A program made the translations under genes and the position numbers. Of a stretch of 38,825 bases of DNA, positions 18,290 through 26,743 are shown piece by piece (the first letter of the stretch is position 1; each line of letters opens with the position of its first letter). This DNA comes from Bacteroidia bacterium 43-41. GTDB taxonomy: Bacteria > Bacteroidota > Bacteroidia > Bacteroidales > Dysgonomonadaceae. The stretch lies in NCBI GenBank assembly GCA_001898165.1, contig MKTD01000061.1, forward strand, positions 1-38,825, written 5' to 3'. The notes under the pieces were generated by a model that did not search any database, had not been told where the DNA came from, and saw nothing but the letters and a program-made list of their open reading frames with translations.

Positions 18290-19876
18290 ATGTCATACAC
18301 CTTTTTTAAACCAACCACCACAGCCATTATTGTAGTGTTTTTTTTCATAATGCTCATTTCATGTAAAAAAAAGGATTCAATTCAATACGATAAAGTTAAC
18401 CGTATTACACGTCAAGAATCATCAAAACCGGTAAGGCCTTATGAAAATCTTTTTTGGAACAGGTACTCCCAACAATTTATTTATGCTCCATACTTTGAAG
18501 TTGATCCTGTTCCTAACGCACAAAAATATGTTTTTTCAGCAAGAGGAGTCGACAATAAAGAATACACTTTTGAATCGATAGATCCTTGTGAAAGTTTATC
18601 CGCCATCTGGAACGATTTACCTGTTGGTTTCGTGAAGTTGAGTGTTTCCGGGATAGATAAGATGGAGAACGAAATCGACAAGCAGGAATTTACGTTCTAT
18701 AAAGCCGCTTTTTATAACGGACCTTATCATCAAAAAGTATTGGACTACCGAAAAAGCGCAGAAATGGCATTGGAGTACGAGTTTAATCAACCGCACATAC
18801 AAAATTGGGCACTCAACGGTACTCCAGACACGATCTCATACAATTTATATTGTTATCCGTCAAAAATAATAGGAGCCGTGATCGAAAGTATGGTTGAGTA
18901 TGCAAAAATCTCAGAATCGAATCGGGAAAAAGCGCAGAAAATAGCTATTAATGCAGCAGAATACCTTATAAGCATAAGTGAGCCTAAAGGTAGCCCGTTG
19001 GAGTTCTTCCCTCCCACTTATGCGGGAGAGCAGCGCACATCTAAAGCATTTAAAAATCAATTCATGACAATTTATCCGGCAAAAACTGCTTCTACCTATT
19101 TAGACCTGTATGAAATCACCGGCGATAATAAATTCAAGGAAGCTGCTTTAAAAATCGCGCAGACGTATAAAAAAATTCAGGAACCATCGGGAACCTGGAA
19201 ATTGAAATTATGGATGGATGGCTCTCCCGTAACGGAAAACGACTGCATTCCCATCGGAATAATCAACTTTTTGGATCGATTAGAATCACAGTACGCTGTA
19301 ACAGAATATGTCGATACGAGAAAAAAAGCTTATGATTGGATCATCAATAATCCGTTAAAGACATATAATTGGTCCGGTCAATTTGAGGATATTGCACCGG
19401 TAGAACCGTATAAAAATTTATCGAAAGATGAAGCAAGCGCCTTTGCAATTTACCTGTTTCAAAACATAAACCAAAAGAAGGAATTTCTTTCAGTAGCTAA
19501 TGATCTGTTGCGTTTTTGCGAAGATCAATTTATTATTTGGGAGAGCCCAATGCCTCAGAAGCAATACAACGTTGATGAGTGGATAACCCCTTGTGTATTG
19601 GAACAATATGCATGCTATGAACCAATCAATGCAAGTGTAGCCAATATGATGGAAGCCTACCTGGCCGGTTATAAAGCAACAAAAAATGAGGTATACAAAG
19701 CTAAAATGATAGAGTTGGCAAATGCCGTAACAGTAGCTCAACACGCAAGCACAGGGCGGTACCCTACTTATTGGCAATTGAATGAACGTCAAAAAAAGGA
19801 AAGCGGGTATATTGATTGGCTAAACTGTACCAGTTACTGTGTAAAAATTATGCTGCAAATTTCAGATTCACAATAA
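18290..19876 (+). CDS. Putative six-hairpin ((alpha/alpha)6) glycosidase-like lipoprotein
   Basis: The 528-residue product has a lipoprotein leader (IMLISC, Cys about 26), a beta-rich part (about 60-130, FEVDPVPNAQKYVFSARGVD) and a long helical region with repeated hairpins: KAQKIAINAAEYLISISEPK, TASTYLDLYEITGDNKFKEA, NMMEAYLAGYKATKNEVYKA. This pattern resembles the (alpha/alpha)6 toroids of GH88/GH105 and related glycan enzymes, but no catalytic motif is recognised. The gene lies seven bases after the lyase and 24 before the oxidoreductase, so it should act on lyase products or the same polymer. Because the GH88 gene at 3471 is broken, this might be the uronyl-processing step. That role is inference. 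Confidence 0.6.
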   Translation: MSYTFFKPTTTAIIVVFFFIMLISCKKKDSIQYDKVNRITRQESSKPVRPYENLFWNRYSQQFIYAPYFEVDPVPNAQKYVFSARGVDNKEYTFESIDPCESLSAIWNDLPVGFVKLSVSGIDKMENEIDKQEFTFYKAAFYNGPYHQKVLDYRKSAEMALEYEFNQPHIQNWALNGTPDTISYNLYCYPSKIIGAVIESMVEYAKISESNREKAQKIAINAAEYLISISEPKGSPLEFFPPTYAGEQRTSKAFKNQFMTIYPAKTASTYLDLYEITGDNKFKEAALKIAQTYKKIQEPSGTWKLKLWMDGSPVTENDCIPIGIINFLDRLESQYAVTEYVDTRKKAYDWIINNPLKTYNWSGQFEDIAPVEPYKNLSKDEASAFAIYLFQNINQKKEFLSVANDLLRFCEDQFIIWESPMPQKQYNVDEWITPCVLEQYACYEPINASVANMMEAYLAGYKATKNEVYKAKMIELANAVTVAQHASTGRYPTYWQLNERQKKESGYIDWLNCTSYCVKIMLQISDSQ

Positions 19877-19900
19877 TAAAATTTAATAAGAAAGGTACGT

Positions 19901-21445
19901 ATGAAAAGAAGGGATTTTTTGATGGGAATTTCAACTGTACCCATCCTGGGTGCATATTCAATAGGGTCGACCAAAAACATACTGAAAGTGTTGGATGATC
20001 GTCGCGTCGATTCAAAACGGCTACTGGATATTGATCAGTTTGATGTGATGAACGAGAGGTTGCCCAGCTCTACGGGTAATGAACAAACGAGAATAAGGAT
20101 AGGACTTATCGGAAACGGTTGGCGGGGCGAATCCCTCTTAAACTCTTTCGGTTATTTTCATCCGGATTATGTGAATAAGATGAAGACTGACGGGCAATAT
20201 GACCGGTGGCTGCCGTATCAGAAAAGACATGAAAACCTCTATGTGGATATCACGGGTATCTGCGATACATTCGATGTTCACGCGGAAAGAGGAATAGAGG
20301 TGGCAAGGAACAACATTAGGGAAGAGAGAAATACTCCGGAAATCTTGTCCGGAATTAAACGGTACAAAACCTATCAAGATATGATCCACAGCAAGGATAT
20401 TGATGCGGTCATTGTGGCAACTCCCGATCACAGCCACGCTCAAATTACAATAGACGCGGTAAAGGCGGGAAAACACGTATATTTAGAAAAACCGATGTGC
20501 CACAGTATAGAAGAAGCGATCGAATTGAAAAAAGCCGTAAACGCCTCCAATATCGTATTTCAAATAGGCCATGAGAATCGACAACAGATGAGTTATAAAT
20601 TGGGAAGAGAATTATACCGCAAAGGAGTATTGGGCGACGTATCAATGATCCAGACATTCACCAACAGGAACTCTCTTTTCGGAGCATGGATACGGGAAAG
20701 GGAGTTTGACCATTTGGGAAACCATCAAACAATAGATTGGAAAGGATTTTTGTGTAATGCTCCATGGCATGAGTTTGACAGTAAACGCTATTTCAACTGG
20801 CAAAGATATAACGATTACAGTACGGGCATGATAGGAAATGATTTTTCGCACACTTATGATTGTGTAAATCAAGTCTTCGAAATAGGCATTCCAGAATCTG
20901 TAATGGCGATAGGTGGCCATTTCTTTTATAATGTAGGTATTGATGATTTGCCCGACGTATTCAATGCTATATTCTATTATCCGGATCGAGCATTGACAAT
21001 GACCTACGATGGTACATTAAAAAGCGGTATTTATCGACAGACCAAGGTCTTGGGTTCAGAAGCGACGATGGAAATAGACCGAGCAATCATGCTCTATAAA
21101 GATCCAAATTCCCAGCGATATAAAGATGTTGCGGAAGATCCGGAGGAGCCGTTTTATTATTATGCGCCAAATGCCCGCGTAGGGGTAGATGGCATCACTT
21201 CTGCAACGGCGACCAGTTATTTTAAAAGCGGCTATGGCCCTACATTTATCGATGGAAAGGTGATCGATGCTACTTTCTTACACCTAAAAGAGTGGATAGA
21301 TGCCATCAGAGGACAAGGAAAAGTGAGTTGTGGCATTGATCAGGGGTTCGAAGAAACCGTTACTTTCTGCCTGGCGAACCTGGCATATTTACACAAAAAA
21401 CCTATTTTCTGGGATAAGCAAAATGAACAATACTTTATTGGATAA
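19901..21445 (+). CDS. Tat-exported Gfo/Idh/MocA family oxidoreductase paired with DoxX
   Basis: The 514-residue protein has a short twin-arginine leader (KRRDFLMGIS, residues 2-11), then a Rossmann domain (IRIGLIGNGWRGESLLNSFG), a long insert before the second half of the fold, VATPDHSHAQITIDAVKAGK, YLEKPMCHS (the EKP motif) and the Gfo/Idh/MocA C-terminal domain (IGNDFSHTYDCVNQVFEIG). Export by Tat implies cofactor loading in the cytoplasm and work in the periplasm. It begins 24 bases after the six-hairpin gene and ends three bases before a DoxX-type membrane protein, which may reoxidise its cofactor. It probably oxidises a sugar released by the lyase; the substrate is unknown. Confidence 0.9.
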   Translation: MKRRDFLMGISTVPILGAYSIGSTKNILKVLDDRRVDSKRLLDIDQFDVMNERLPSSTGNEQTRIRIGLIGNGWRGESLLNSFGYFHPDYVNKMKTDGQYDRWLPYQKRHENLYVDITGICDTFDVHAERGIEVARNNIREERNTPEILSGIKRYKTYQDMIHSKDIDAVIVATPDHSHAQITIDAVKAGKHVYLEKPMCHSIEEAIELKKAVNASNIVFQIGHENRQQMSYKLGRELYRKGVLGDVSMIQTFTNRNSLFGAWIREREFDHLGNHQTIDWKGFLCNAPWHEFDSKRYFNWQRYNDYSTGMIGNDFSHTYDCVNQVFEIGIPESVMAIGGHFFYNVGIDDLPDVFNAIFYYPDRALTMTYDGTLKSGIYRQTKVLGSEATMEIDRAIMLYKDPNSQRYKDVAEDPEEPFYYYAPNARVGVDGITSATATSYFKSGYGPTFIDGKVIDATFLHLKEWIDAIRGQGKVSCGIDQGFEETVTFCLANLAYLHKKPIFWDKQNEQYFIG

Positions 21446-21448
21446 AAA

Positions 21449-21985
21449 ATGGAAACAAAATATTCTTCCAGGCAGATTATAACACTAACCGTATTAAGGG
21501 TAGTCATCGGGTGGCATTTCCTCTATGAAGGAATGTTTAAATATATCGGCGGTGTCTGGTCATCGCGCTCTTTCCTGTTAAACAGTACAGGACCACTGGC
21601 TCCTTTGTTCAAGATGTGGGCGCAATCCGACAAGGCAATACATTATATTGACGTGTTGAATATATGGGGGTTAATTTTAATTGGATTGTGTCTGTTCTTA
21701 GGACTTTTCGAAAGGCCTGCCAAACTATTGGGAATCATACTATTATCCCTTTATTATTTTGCCTATCCTCCTTTTAGTAGTGCCGCTGCCGAATTTTATG
21801 CAGATGGGAACTATTGGATTGTCGACAGGAATTTGATTGAAATTGCATCTCTACTCGTTTTGGCATCATTTCCCACAAGCTACCGTACAGGTCTGGATCG
21901 GTTTATGACGAATTATCCCGTTCGTGGTTTTTTTAATAACATCACCGGTGGACGATTAAAAAATAAATTAATCCCTAAAAAATGA
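21449..21985 (+). CDS. DoxX-family membrane protein
   Basis: The 178-residue protein has about four hydrophobic segments: residues 8-28 (with VLRVVIGWHFLYEG), 65-90 (LNIWGLILIGLCLFLGLF), 92-110 and 128-145. The early LRxxxGWHFLYEGxxK pattern is typical of DoxX proteins, small membrane proteins that in some cases pass electrons to quinone. It starts three bases after the oxidoreductase stop, so the two are almost surely co-translated. A role as electron acceptor for the Tat-exported oxidoreductase is inferred from this pairing. No cofactor-binding motif is visible. It is the last intact gene of the locus that starts at the ECF sigma factor. Confidence 0.85.
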   Translation: METKYSSRQIITLTVLRVVIGWHFLYEGMFKYIGGVWSSRSFLLNSTGPLAPLFKMWAQSDKAIHYIDVLNIWGLILIGLCLFLGLFERPAKLLGIILLSLYYFAYPPFSSAAAEFYADGNYWIVDRNLIEIASLLVLASFPTSYRTGLDRFMTNYPVRGFFNNITGGRLKNKLIPKK

Positions 21986-22039
21986 ACTTATCCACCTTAA
22001 TGTCCGTCCCTCAACTTAAGCCAGTCCATAAACCTTTTT

Positions 22040-22530
22040 TCTCTTTCTTTGCGGAGACAGGAGTATTACTTATAAAGGTTACAAACGAGCACTCTCTCCT
22101 CTAGGTGAAAAGGCCCGGCCTGCCGTTCCGGCTTTGAAAAAGGCATCTGCCGATAATTTTCCGAACGTGGCGATCGTGGCAGCGGAAGCCTTGTATTCTT
22201 TAGGGGAAAAGGAGTTGGCAGAGCAGGTCCTCCTGGAAAAACTGGAGAATGACGACCATGCCTGCACTTTTGCATTAAACTCGATTGACGTGTTGGGCAT
22301 TGACAGCAAGGCGAAAACACAAATATACCGTTTTCCATGTAAAGCGTCAAGAGTGTTGATGCCCACCCGGATAACAACTGGTGAGACCAACAATGGAGCG
22401 GCTTACTCAACGATTATTATGCCAAACTTTCGGACTATTTCCCTGTCCGTCTCCGAAAAAAGAATTGTTACTCCTCTGCTCCTAACGGCGAAGCCATTGA
22501 TGTGGCCAGGGAAATGTTCCTGAAATATAA
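22040..22530 (+). pseudogene. HEAT-repeat C-terminal remnant, probably of a sulfatase
   Basis: From about 22062 one frame reads YKRALSPLGEKARPAVPALK, then KASADNFPNVAIVAAEALYS, LGEKELAEQVLLEKLENDDH and TFALNSIDVLGIDSKA. This is a HEAT-like repeat segment of the kind found at the C-terminus of many Bacteroidota type I sulfatases. The catalytic C-x-P/S-x-R domain is absent, the start is missing and sequence after about 22340 changes frame (GLLNDYYAKLSDYF, then DVAREMFLKYNP in another frame). The fragment lies just after DoxX and suggests the locus once contained a sulfatase, hence a sulfated substrate. HEAT repeats also occur in other proteins, so the parent family is likely but not proven. Confidence 0.5.
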
Positions 22531-22623
22531 CCCCATAATCCTACACGTTTATAGGGAAAAGTCTGTTTTCTGATTTTATCAACGTTATATCATAGCTTTA
22601 AACCAATTATCCAAAAAAAATTG

Positions 22624-22631
22624 TATTTTTG
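22624..22631 (+). promoter_or_regulatory. Bacteroidota -7 promoter box upstream of GH109
   Basis: TATTTTTG, followed by TGC, is a full match to TAnnTTTG. It would start a transcript with a leader of about 160 bases before the GH109 ATG. Confidence 0.55.
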
Positions 22632-22639
22632 TGCAACAC

Positions 22640-22800
22640 ATGCGCTATAGCTATTCGTACAAGAGAGTAAACTTAAATACTGAATACGGCGAAAGCGGAG
22701 ACCTTTAGATGTTTCACGGGGTACCCATAGCTCGCAATGAACGTAAAGTCGTAAAATATCGTCAGACGATTTTAGTCGCAATCATACAAAATAAAATATT
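22640..22800 (+). other. Long 5' leader of the GH109 gene with short frame and hairpin
   Basis: An ATG at 22640, nine bases after the -7 box, opens 22 codons (MRYSYSYKRVNLNTEYGESG, then DL and TAG), directly followed in frame by ATG and more open sequence. The start resembles the first residues of some helix-turn-helix transposases (MRYSYEFKR type), so this may be a remnant; a leader peptide is the other option. Near 22755-22777 TAAAAT-AT-CGTC can pair with GACGATTTTA, forming a bulged hairpin about 25 bases before the GH109 start. No known riboswitch class is recognised. Confidence 0.35.
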
Positions 22801-24207
22801 ATGGCAATTAACAGAAGACAATTTTTAAGGACTTCTCTGGCAGGAAGTGCTGTGATGCTCGGGAGCAAATTAGAAGGAATGAATCATGCTGTTTCGGACA
22901 TAGATAAGATAAATACCTTCGATGAACAAAATCCTCCCGCAAAAGGTAAATCGGTATTGGGGCTCCGTTGTAATCCAATCCCTACAGTACGTATAGGAGT
23001 AGTTGGATTAGGCCGGGGAGGCGGCGCAGTGGACAGGCTCAGCAAAATTGAAGGTACGGAGATAGTGGCTCTGTGCGACTTGGATCAGGAACGGATCAGG
23101 AACAGCCAAAAGACACTGCAAAATAATAAACGGAAAGAGGCGGCGATATATACCGGAGAGGTGGATTGGAAGAAAATGTGTGAACGGGACGATATCGATT
23201 TGATCTATAATGCCACTCCGTGGGAACTCCATGTCCCTATTGCCCTGTATGCGATGGACCATGGTAAACATGTAGCCATTGAGGTCCCGGCCGCGCTGAC
23301 CGTAAAAGATTGCTGGGCACTGGTAGATAAGGCGGAAGAGAAGCAGTTGCATTGCATGATGCTAGAGAATTGCTGCTATGATTTTTTCGAACTGGCAACC
23401 CTCAATATGGCACGTCAGGGATTGTTCGGAGAAATTATACATACAGAAGGAGCTTATATCCATGATTTGCGTGACGCTAAATTCAACGGGTATTACAAGC
23501 ACTGGCGATTGGAATATAGCAGGTATCATACAGGAAACCCGTATCCTACTCACGGATTAGGGCCCATTGCCCAGATAATGGGGATAAATCAGGGAGACCG
23601 TATGGAATATCTGTCCTCAGTTTCAACCAACCAGTTCGGGCTGGCACTCTGGGCAAAGGAGAATTTAAAGGATGATGAACGCATTACCTTGTCGGAACGA
23701 TATATGCTGGGGGATATGAATACTACCATCATTCATACGGCTATGGGAAAAAGTATAATGATCCAGCATGACACCACTTCTCCACGACCCTATTCCCGTA
23801 TTCACCTGGTTCAGGGAACAAAAGGCATGGCTGTGAAATATCCGGATGAAAAAGTGGCCATCCAACCCGAAACACATTCATTCCTGAAAGAAGGAGAACA
23901 GAAGGAGGTTTTATCCCGGTACGAACATCCGTTAAGTAAATTCATCGGTGAACGGGCAAAACAGATAGGAGGCCACGGGGGTATGGACTTTATCATGGAC
24001 TGGCGTCTGATCTACTGTTTACAGAACGGCTATCCGCTGGATCAAAGCGTATATGACGCAGCAGCGTGGTCTTCGCTGGTAGAACTGACCGAACGGTCGG
24101 TGTTGAACAAGAGTTGTTCTGTGGCAATTCCCGATTTTACCCGGGGAGCATGGAGGGATTACAAACCCTGGCCCGTGATTGATATGGACAAGGTATTGCA
24201 TGGTTAG
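22801..24207 (+). CDS. GH109 family alpha-N-acetylgalactosaminidase (NAD-dependent)
   Basis: The 468-residue protein has a twin-arginine leader (NRRQFLRTS) and a Rossmann domain (VRIGVVGLGRGGGAVDRLSK). It matches GH109 rather than ordinary oxidoreductases in NATPWELHVPIALYAMDHGK, HVAIEVPAALTVKDCW, MLENCCYDFFEL, YPTHGLGPIAQIMGINQGDR and GGHGGMDFIMDWRL. GH109 enzymes use tightly bound NAD in a transient oxidation/elimination to remove alpha-linked GalNAc, as in the Elizabethkingia blood-group A enzyme. His251 and Tyr331 align by spacing with that enzyme's His228 and Tyr307. It has its own likely promoter at 22624 and stands apart from the upstream operon. GalNAc specificity is inferred from the family; length is normal. 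Confidence 0.9.
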   Translation: MAINRRQFLRTSLAGSAVMLGSKLEGMNHAVSDIDKINTFDEQNPPAKGKSVLGLRCNPIPTVRIGVVGLGRGGGAVDRLSKIEGTEIVALCDLDQERIRNSQKTLQNNKRKEAAIYTGEVDWKKMCERDDIDLIYNATPWELHVPIALYAMDHGKHVAIEVPAALTVKDCWALVDKAEEKQLHCMMLENCCYDFFELATLNMARQGLFGEIIHTEGAYIHDLRDAKFNGYYKHWRLEYSRYHTGNPYPTHGLGPIAQIMGINQGDRMEYLSSVSTNQFGLALWAKENLKDDERITLSERYMLGDMNTTIIHTAMGKSIMIQHDTTSPRPYSRIHLVQGTKGMAVKYPDEKVAIQPETHSFLKEGEQKEVLSRYEHPLSKFIGERAKQIGGHGGMDFIMDWRLIYCLQNGYPLDQSVYDAAAWSSLVELTERSVLNKSCSVAIPDFTRGAWRDYKPWPVIDMDKVLHG

Positions 24208-24349
24208 CAACAGATGCTACAAAAGGTGGCATGGTCGTTTAGCCAATATAATTTCGGATATATGACTCCGAAAATGAAATAGGAGTAAGCATATAACTCA
24301 CAGAAGATTAGTATCAACAGCGCTGTTATTGATGAATTTTGTTATTTCA

Positions 24350-24775
24350 TCATTTAAATAATCCCCTGAACCCTCTTTTTTCTTTTTTTAGTGGTACGGG
24401 AGCATTGTTCATAATAGCATTAAACGAGTTTTCCCCTTTCACGGTTGCTTCAACTGCCTTATAGATTATTCCCCAATCAGGGAGCCCGCCTAAATTACGA
24501 TCATCAATAAACAAATCCGCCATTAATTTGCGGGGAGAGTTTTCCCTGTCTTCCTCGGGATAGTTCGCGTTTACAGCAAAAAGACAGATGCCGTTTCGCT
24601 CGCAATAATCGATGGCTTCCTGCAGCAGCCTGCCCTCTCGTACCGTCCAAAGAATGAGCTGGTGCCCATCATTATGCAGCATGCGAAGTGTTTCGATTGC
24701 AAAAGGAATGGGTTTTCCTATTTTTGGGTAAGCATGCTCAACAATGGTTCCATCAAAATCAATTGCAATAATCAT
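24350..24775 (-). CDS. Small HAD-superfamily phosphatase-like protein
   Basis: This 141-residue cytoplasmic protein begins MIIAIDFDGTIVEHAYPKIG; Asp6 and Asp8 are the HAD nucleophile and acid/base pair. LILWTVREGRLLQEAIDYC carries motif II (Thr) and the alpha/beta fold, and LMADLFIDDRNLGG holds the motif IV aspartates. It resembles the small uncapped Bacteroides HAD proteins (BT_0820-like) with about the same length. Metabolic role and substrate are unknown. It is transcribed towards GH109; between the two stops lie a 12-base palindrome (24316-24327) and a weak hairpin (24331-24351), but no strong terminator. Confidence 0.88.
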   Translation of the reverse strand: MIIAIDFDGTIVEHAYPKIGKPIPFAIETLRMLHNDGHQLILWTVREGRLLQEAIDYCERNGICLFAVNANYPEEDRENSPRKLMADLFIDDRNLGGLPDWGIIYKAVEATVKGENSFNAIMNNAPVPLKKEKRGFRGLFK

Positions 24776-25176
24776 ATCAACAGTTTCTTAATATTTGACG
24801 GTAAATATAAGCAAAATGTTGATTGGAATATTATATTCTTCACAACTATCCTGTTTTTCATCCTGAAAAATTGAGATGTCAGCTTCAAATAAGCAAAGGC
24901 TATATTCAATATTTGTTATGCAGCAAGAAAATTGCGTTAAATAATCTAAAGCAGAATAGAAAACCCCATTTTCAAAACAATTTTTTTCATTATCTTTACT
25001 GCGAATAATCTCACAGCTGTTTTTAACCGTTTTACAAATTAAGGTCGGGTAAAAACGATGAAGGAAGGACGTAAAGTAAAACTTGTTTGAAATTTGCCAT
25101 AGCGGGAAGGCTGGGTCAAATTTATTTGAAATGGTGCAAGAAAATTAAAAACGACTAAGTTTATTGGGTGACAACA
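24776..25176. other. AT-rich intergenic region between divergent genes
   Basis: No coding sequence, RNA gene or clear repeat is recognised here. TATCTTTA near 24993 is one base off the -7 consensus and may serve the plus-strand gene at 25177. The 150 bases before that gene are purine-rich and less AT-rich than the rest, and could be a structured leader. Confidence 0.4.
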
Positions 25177-25662
25177 ATGAAACGGATTCTTATATATTTG
25201 TTTTGTGTTTCCATTACTTTACAGTCGATGCCCGGACAGTTCCTGCCATTGGATTATACGACAGGTTCTTTTGCCCTGTTACCTGCCGTCTCCTCTCTTT
25301 TTTCAGATAAAACCGAAACCGACCATAGTCATTTTCTTCTGACCGATACGCCGGGAAAAAATATTAAGAAAATTCAGGAGAATAATAATTCAAACGATTT
25401 GAAATTTGTATGTGATTCGGCCATGGATCACCTGTTTTCTCTTTTCAACTGTCCAAATAAAACAACTCTTTTTGTATTGGCTACTTTCTCCTATCTTTAT
25501 GGGGGAAATTATTTTGATATATTCGCCATTGAAGACAAAATCAACAATTTTATACTCTTTTACTCGGAATTCTTCAGGATCATCCAGATCGGGCTTCCAA
25601 TAACCAAACTAATCTATCCTTTCCACTACTTTCACCGAATACCTCCCCGGGCAATCCCATAA
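25177..25662 (+). CDS. Hypothetical exported or membrane-associated protein
   Basis: The 161-residue product is not recognised. ATG 25177 is preferred over the in-frame GTG at 25168 because it places a basic residue ahead of a hydrophobic stretch (MKRILIYLFCVSITLQSMPG) that looks like a signal peptide. A polar middle (about 45-80, rich in Asn, Lys and Asp) is followed by a second hydrophobic region (TTLFVLATFSYLYGG) and an aromatic-rich tail (FILFYSEFFRIIQIGL). Composition is normal for the region. It sits alone, 235 bases before exbB and in the same direction, so it could be transcribed with the TonB system, but no evidence ties it to that function. It may be lineage-specific. Confidence 0.55.
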   Translation: MKRILIYLFCVSITLQSMPGQFLPLDYTTGSFALLPAVSSLFSDKTETDHSHFLLTDTPGKNIKKIQENNNSNDLKFVCDSAMDHLFSLFNCPNKTTLFVLATFSYLYGGNYFDIFAIEDKINNFILFYSEFFRIIQIGLPITKLIYPFHYFHRIPPRAIP

Positions 25663-25897
25663 AAGAAGTACTGTTGCTGCAAGCATCTTAATTCTTATCA
25701 AACACCTTGTTCTAAGCGCAGTAATACTTCATCGGGTTACGTTCATTTACAATCTTATACGATCGGTCTGTCCGCTGTTTTCCACAAGAGAGATCCTGTA
25801 AACTTAAGCCGGGCAGCCGCATGGGTTCGGCAGGATATTGTTATTCAGTATGAGTTCTATTGGATATTTAATAACTAAAACTAAATTGAATTACGTT

Positions 25898-26704
25898 ATG
25901 GAAACAAAAAAACAAACAAAAAGTAAAGGAGCTTCAGCCGGGTTAATCATTCTCGGAAATTTAATCATCGCATCGGTTTTTTTCTTCGGTATATGCGGCC
26001 ACCCAAGCCATTTCGATGATAAAGGGCATCCTTTATCCGGCGACGTTTTCGGCATCCTTTATCAGGGAGGATATGTTATCCCTCTTGTTATCACATTATT
26101 ATTAACAGTACTGACTCTTTCCATTGAACGTTGGTTGGCATTGAACAGGGCCGGCGGTAAAGAAAAGAACGAACAATTTGTATTGAAAGTAAAACAAAAA
26201 ATAGATGAGGGTGATATCAACGGGGCAACCAGGCTTTGTGACGAGCAAAAAGGATCTATAGCAAATATAGTGAGAGAGGGGCTGATACGCTATAAAGATG
26301 TGGAAGACATCACTAACATCACCAATACCGACAAGGCCGGATTGATCCAAAAAGAGGTTGACGAAGCCACCACGTTGGAGCTGCCGTATCTCGAAAAGAA
26401 CCTCAACATTATTGCCGCCATTTCTACTTTAGGTACATTATTCGGGTTGTTCGGAACCGTATTGGGTATGATTCGGGCTTTTTCGGCAATGGGGCACGAA
26501 GGCGCACCCGATTCCACCGCCTTGGCCGTAGGAATCTCGGAAGCCCTGATGAACACAGCCTTGGGAATCGCCACCGGCGCTTTGGCCATTATTACCTATA
26601 CCTATTTTTCCGGAAGGATCCAGACAATGGCCAATGCTATCGACGAGATCGGATTCGCCATAGGCCAGTCATTCGTAAAACGCCATGGCGGACTGATGAA
26701 GTAA
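25898..26704 (+). CDS. exbB: ExbB/TolQ/MotA-family proton channel protein
   Basis: The 268-residue inner-membrane protein has an extra N-terminal hydrophobic helix (about 16-36, SAGLIILGNLIIASVFFFG) and the three core helices of ExbB: GYVIPLVITLLLTVLTLSIE, then LNIIAAISTLGTLFGLFGTV, then EALMNTALGIATGALAIITY. With ExbD it forms the channel that energises TonB. ATG 25898 (METKKQTKSKG) is chosen; an in-frame upstream start at 25838 would add an unlikely 20 residues. It begins a tight run of seven genes with the order exbB-exbD-exbD-tonB, standard in Bacteroidales. This module would power both SusC transporters and other outer-membrane receptors. Confidence 0.95.
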   Translation: METKKQTKSKGASAGLIILGNLIIASVFFFGICGHPSHFDDKGHPLSGDVFGILYQGGYVIPLVITLLLTVLTLSIERWLALNRAGGKEKNEQFVLKVKQKIDEGDINGATRLCDEQKGSIANIVREGLIRYKDVEDITNITNTDKAGLIQKEVDEATTLELPYLEKNLNIIAAISTLGTLFGLFGTVLGMIRAFSAMGHEGAPDSTALAVGISEALMNTALGIATGALAIITYTYFSGRIQTMANAIDEIGFAIGQSFVKRHGGLMK

Positions 26705-26743
26705 CAGGAACGATTATTCGGATTAAAATTAATTCAACAAAAA

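Noticed and set aside
22640-22800. Known riboswitch in the GH109 leader
   Set aside because: No conserved core of a known class was recognised; only a simple bulged hairpin is supported.
24316-24327. 12-base palindrome AACAGCGCTGTT as an operator
   Set aside because: It lies between two converging gene ends, where a promoter operator is unlikely; it may be part of a weak terminator.
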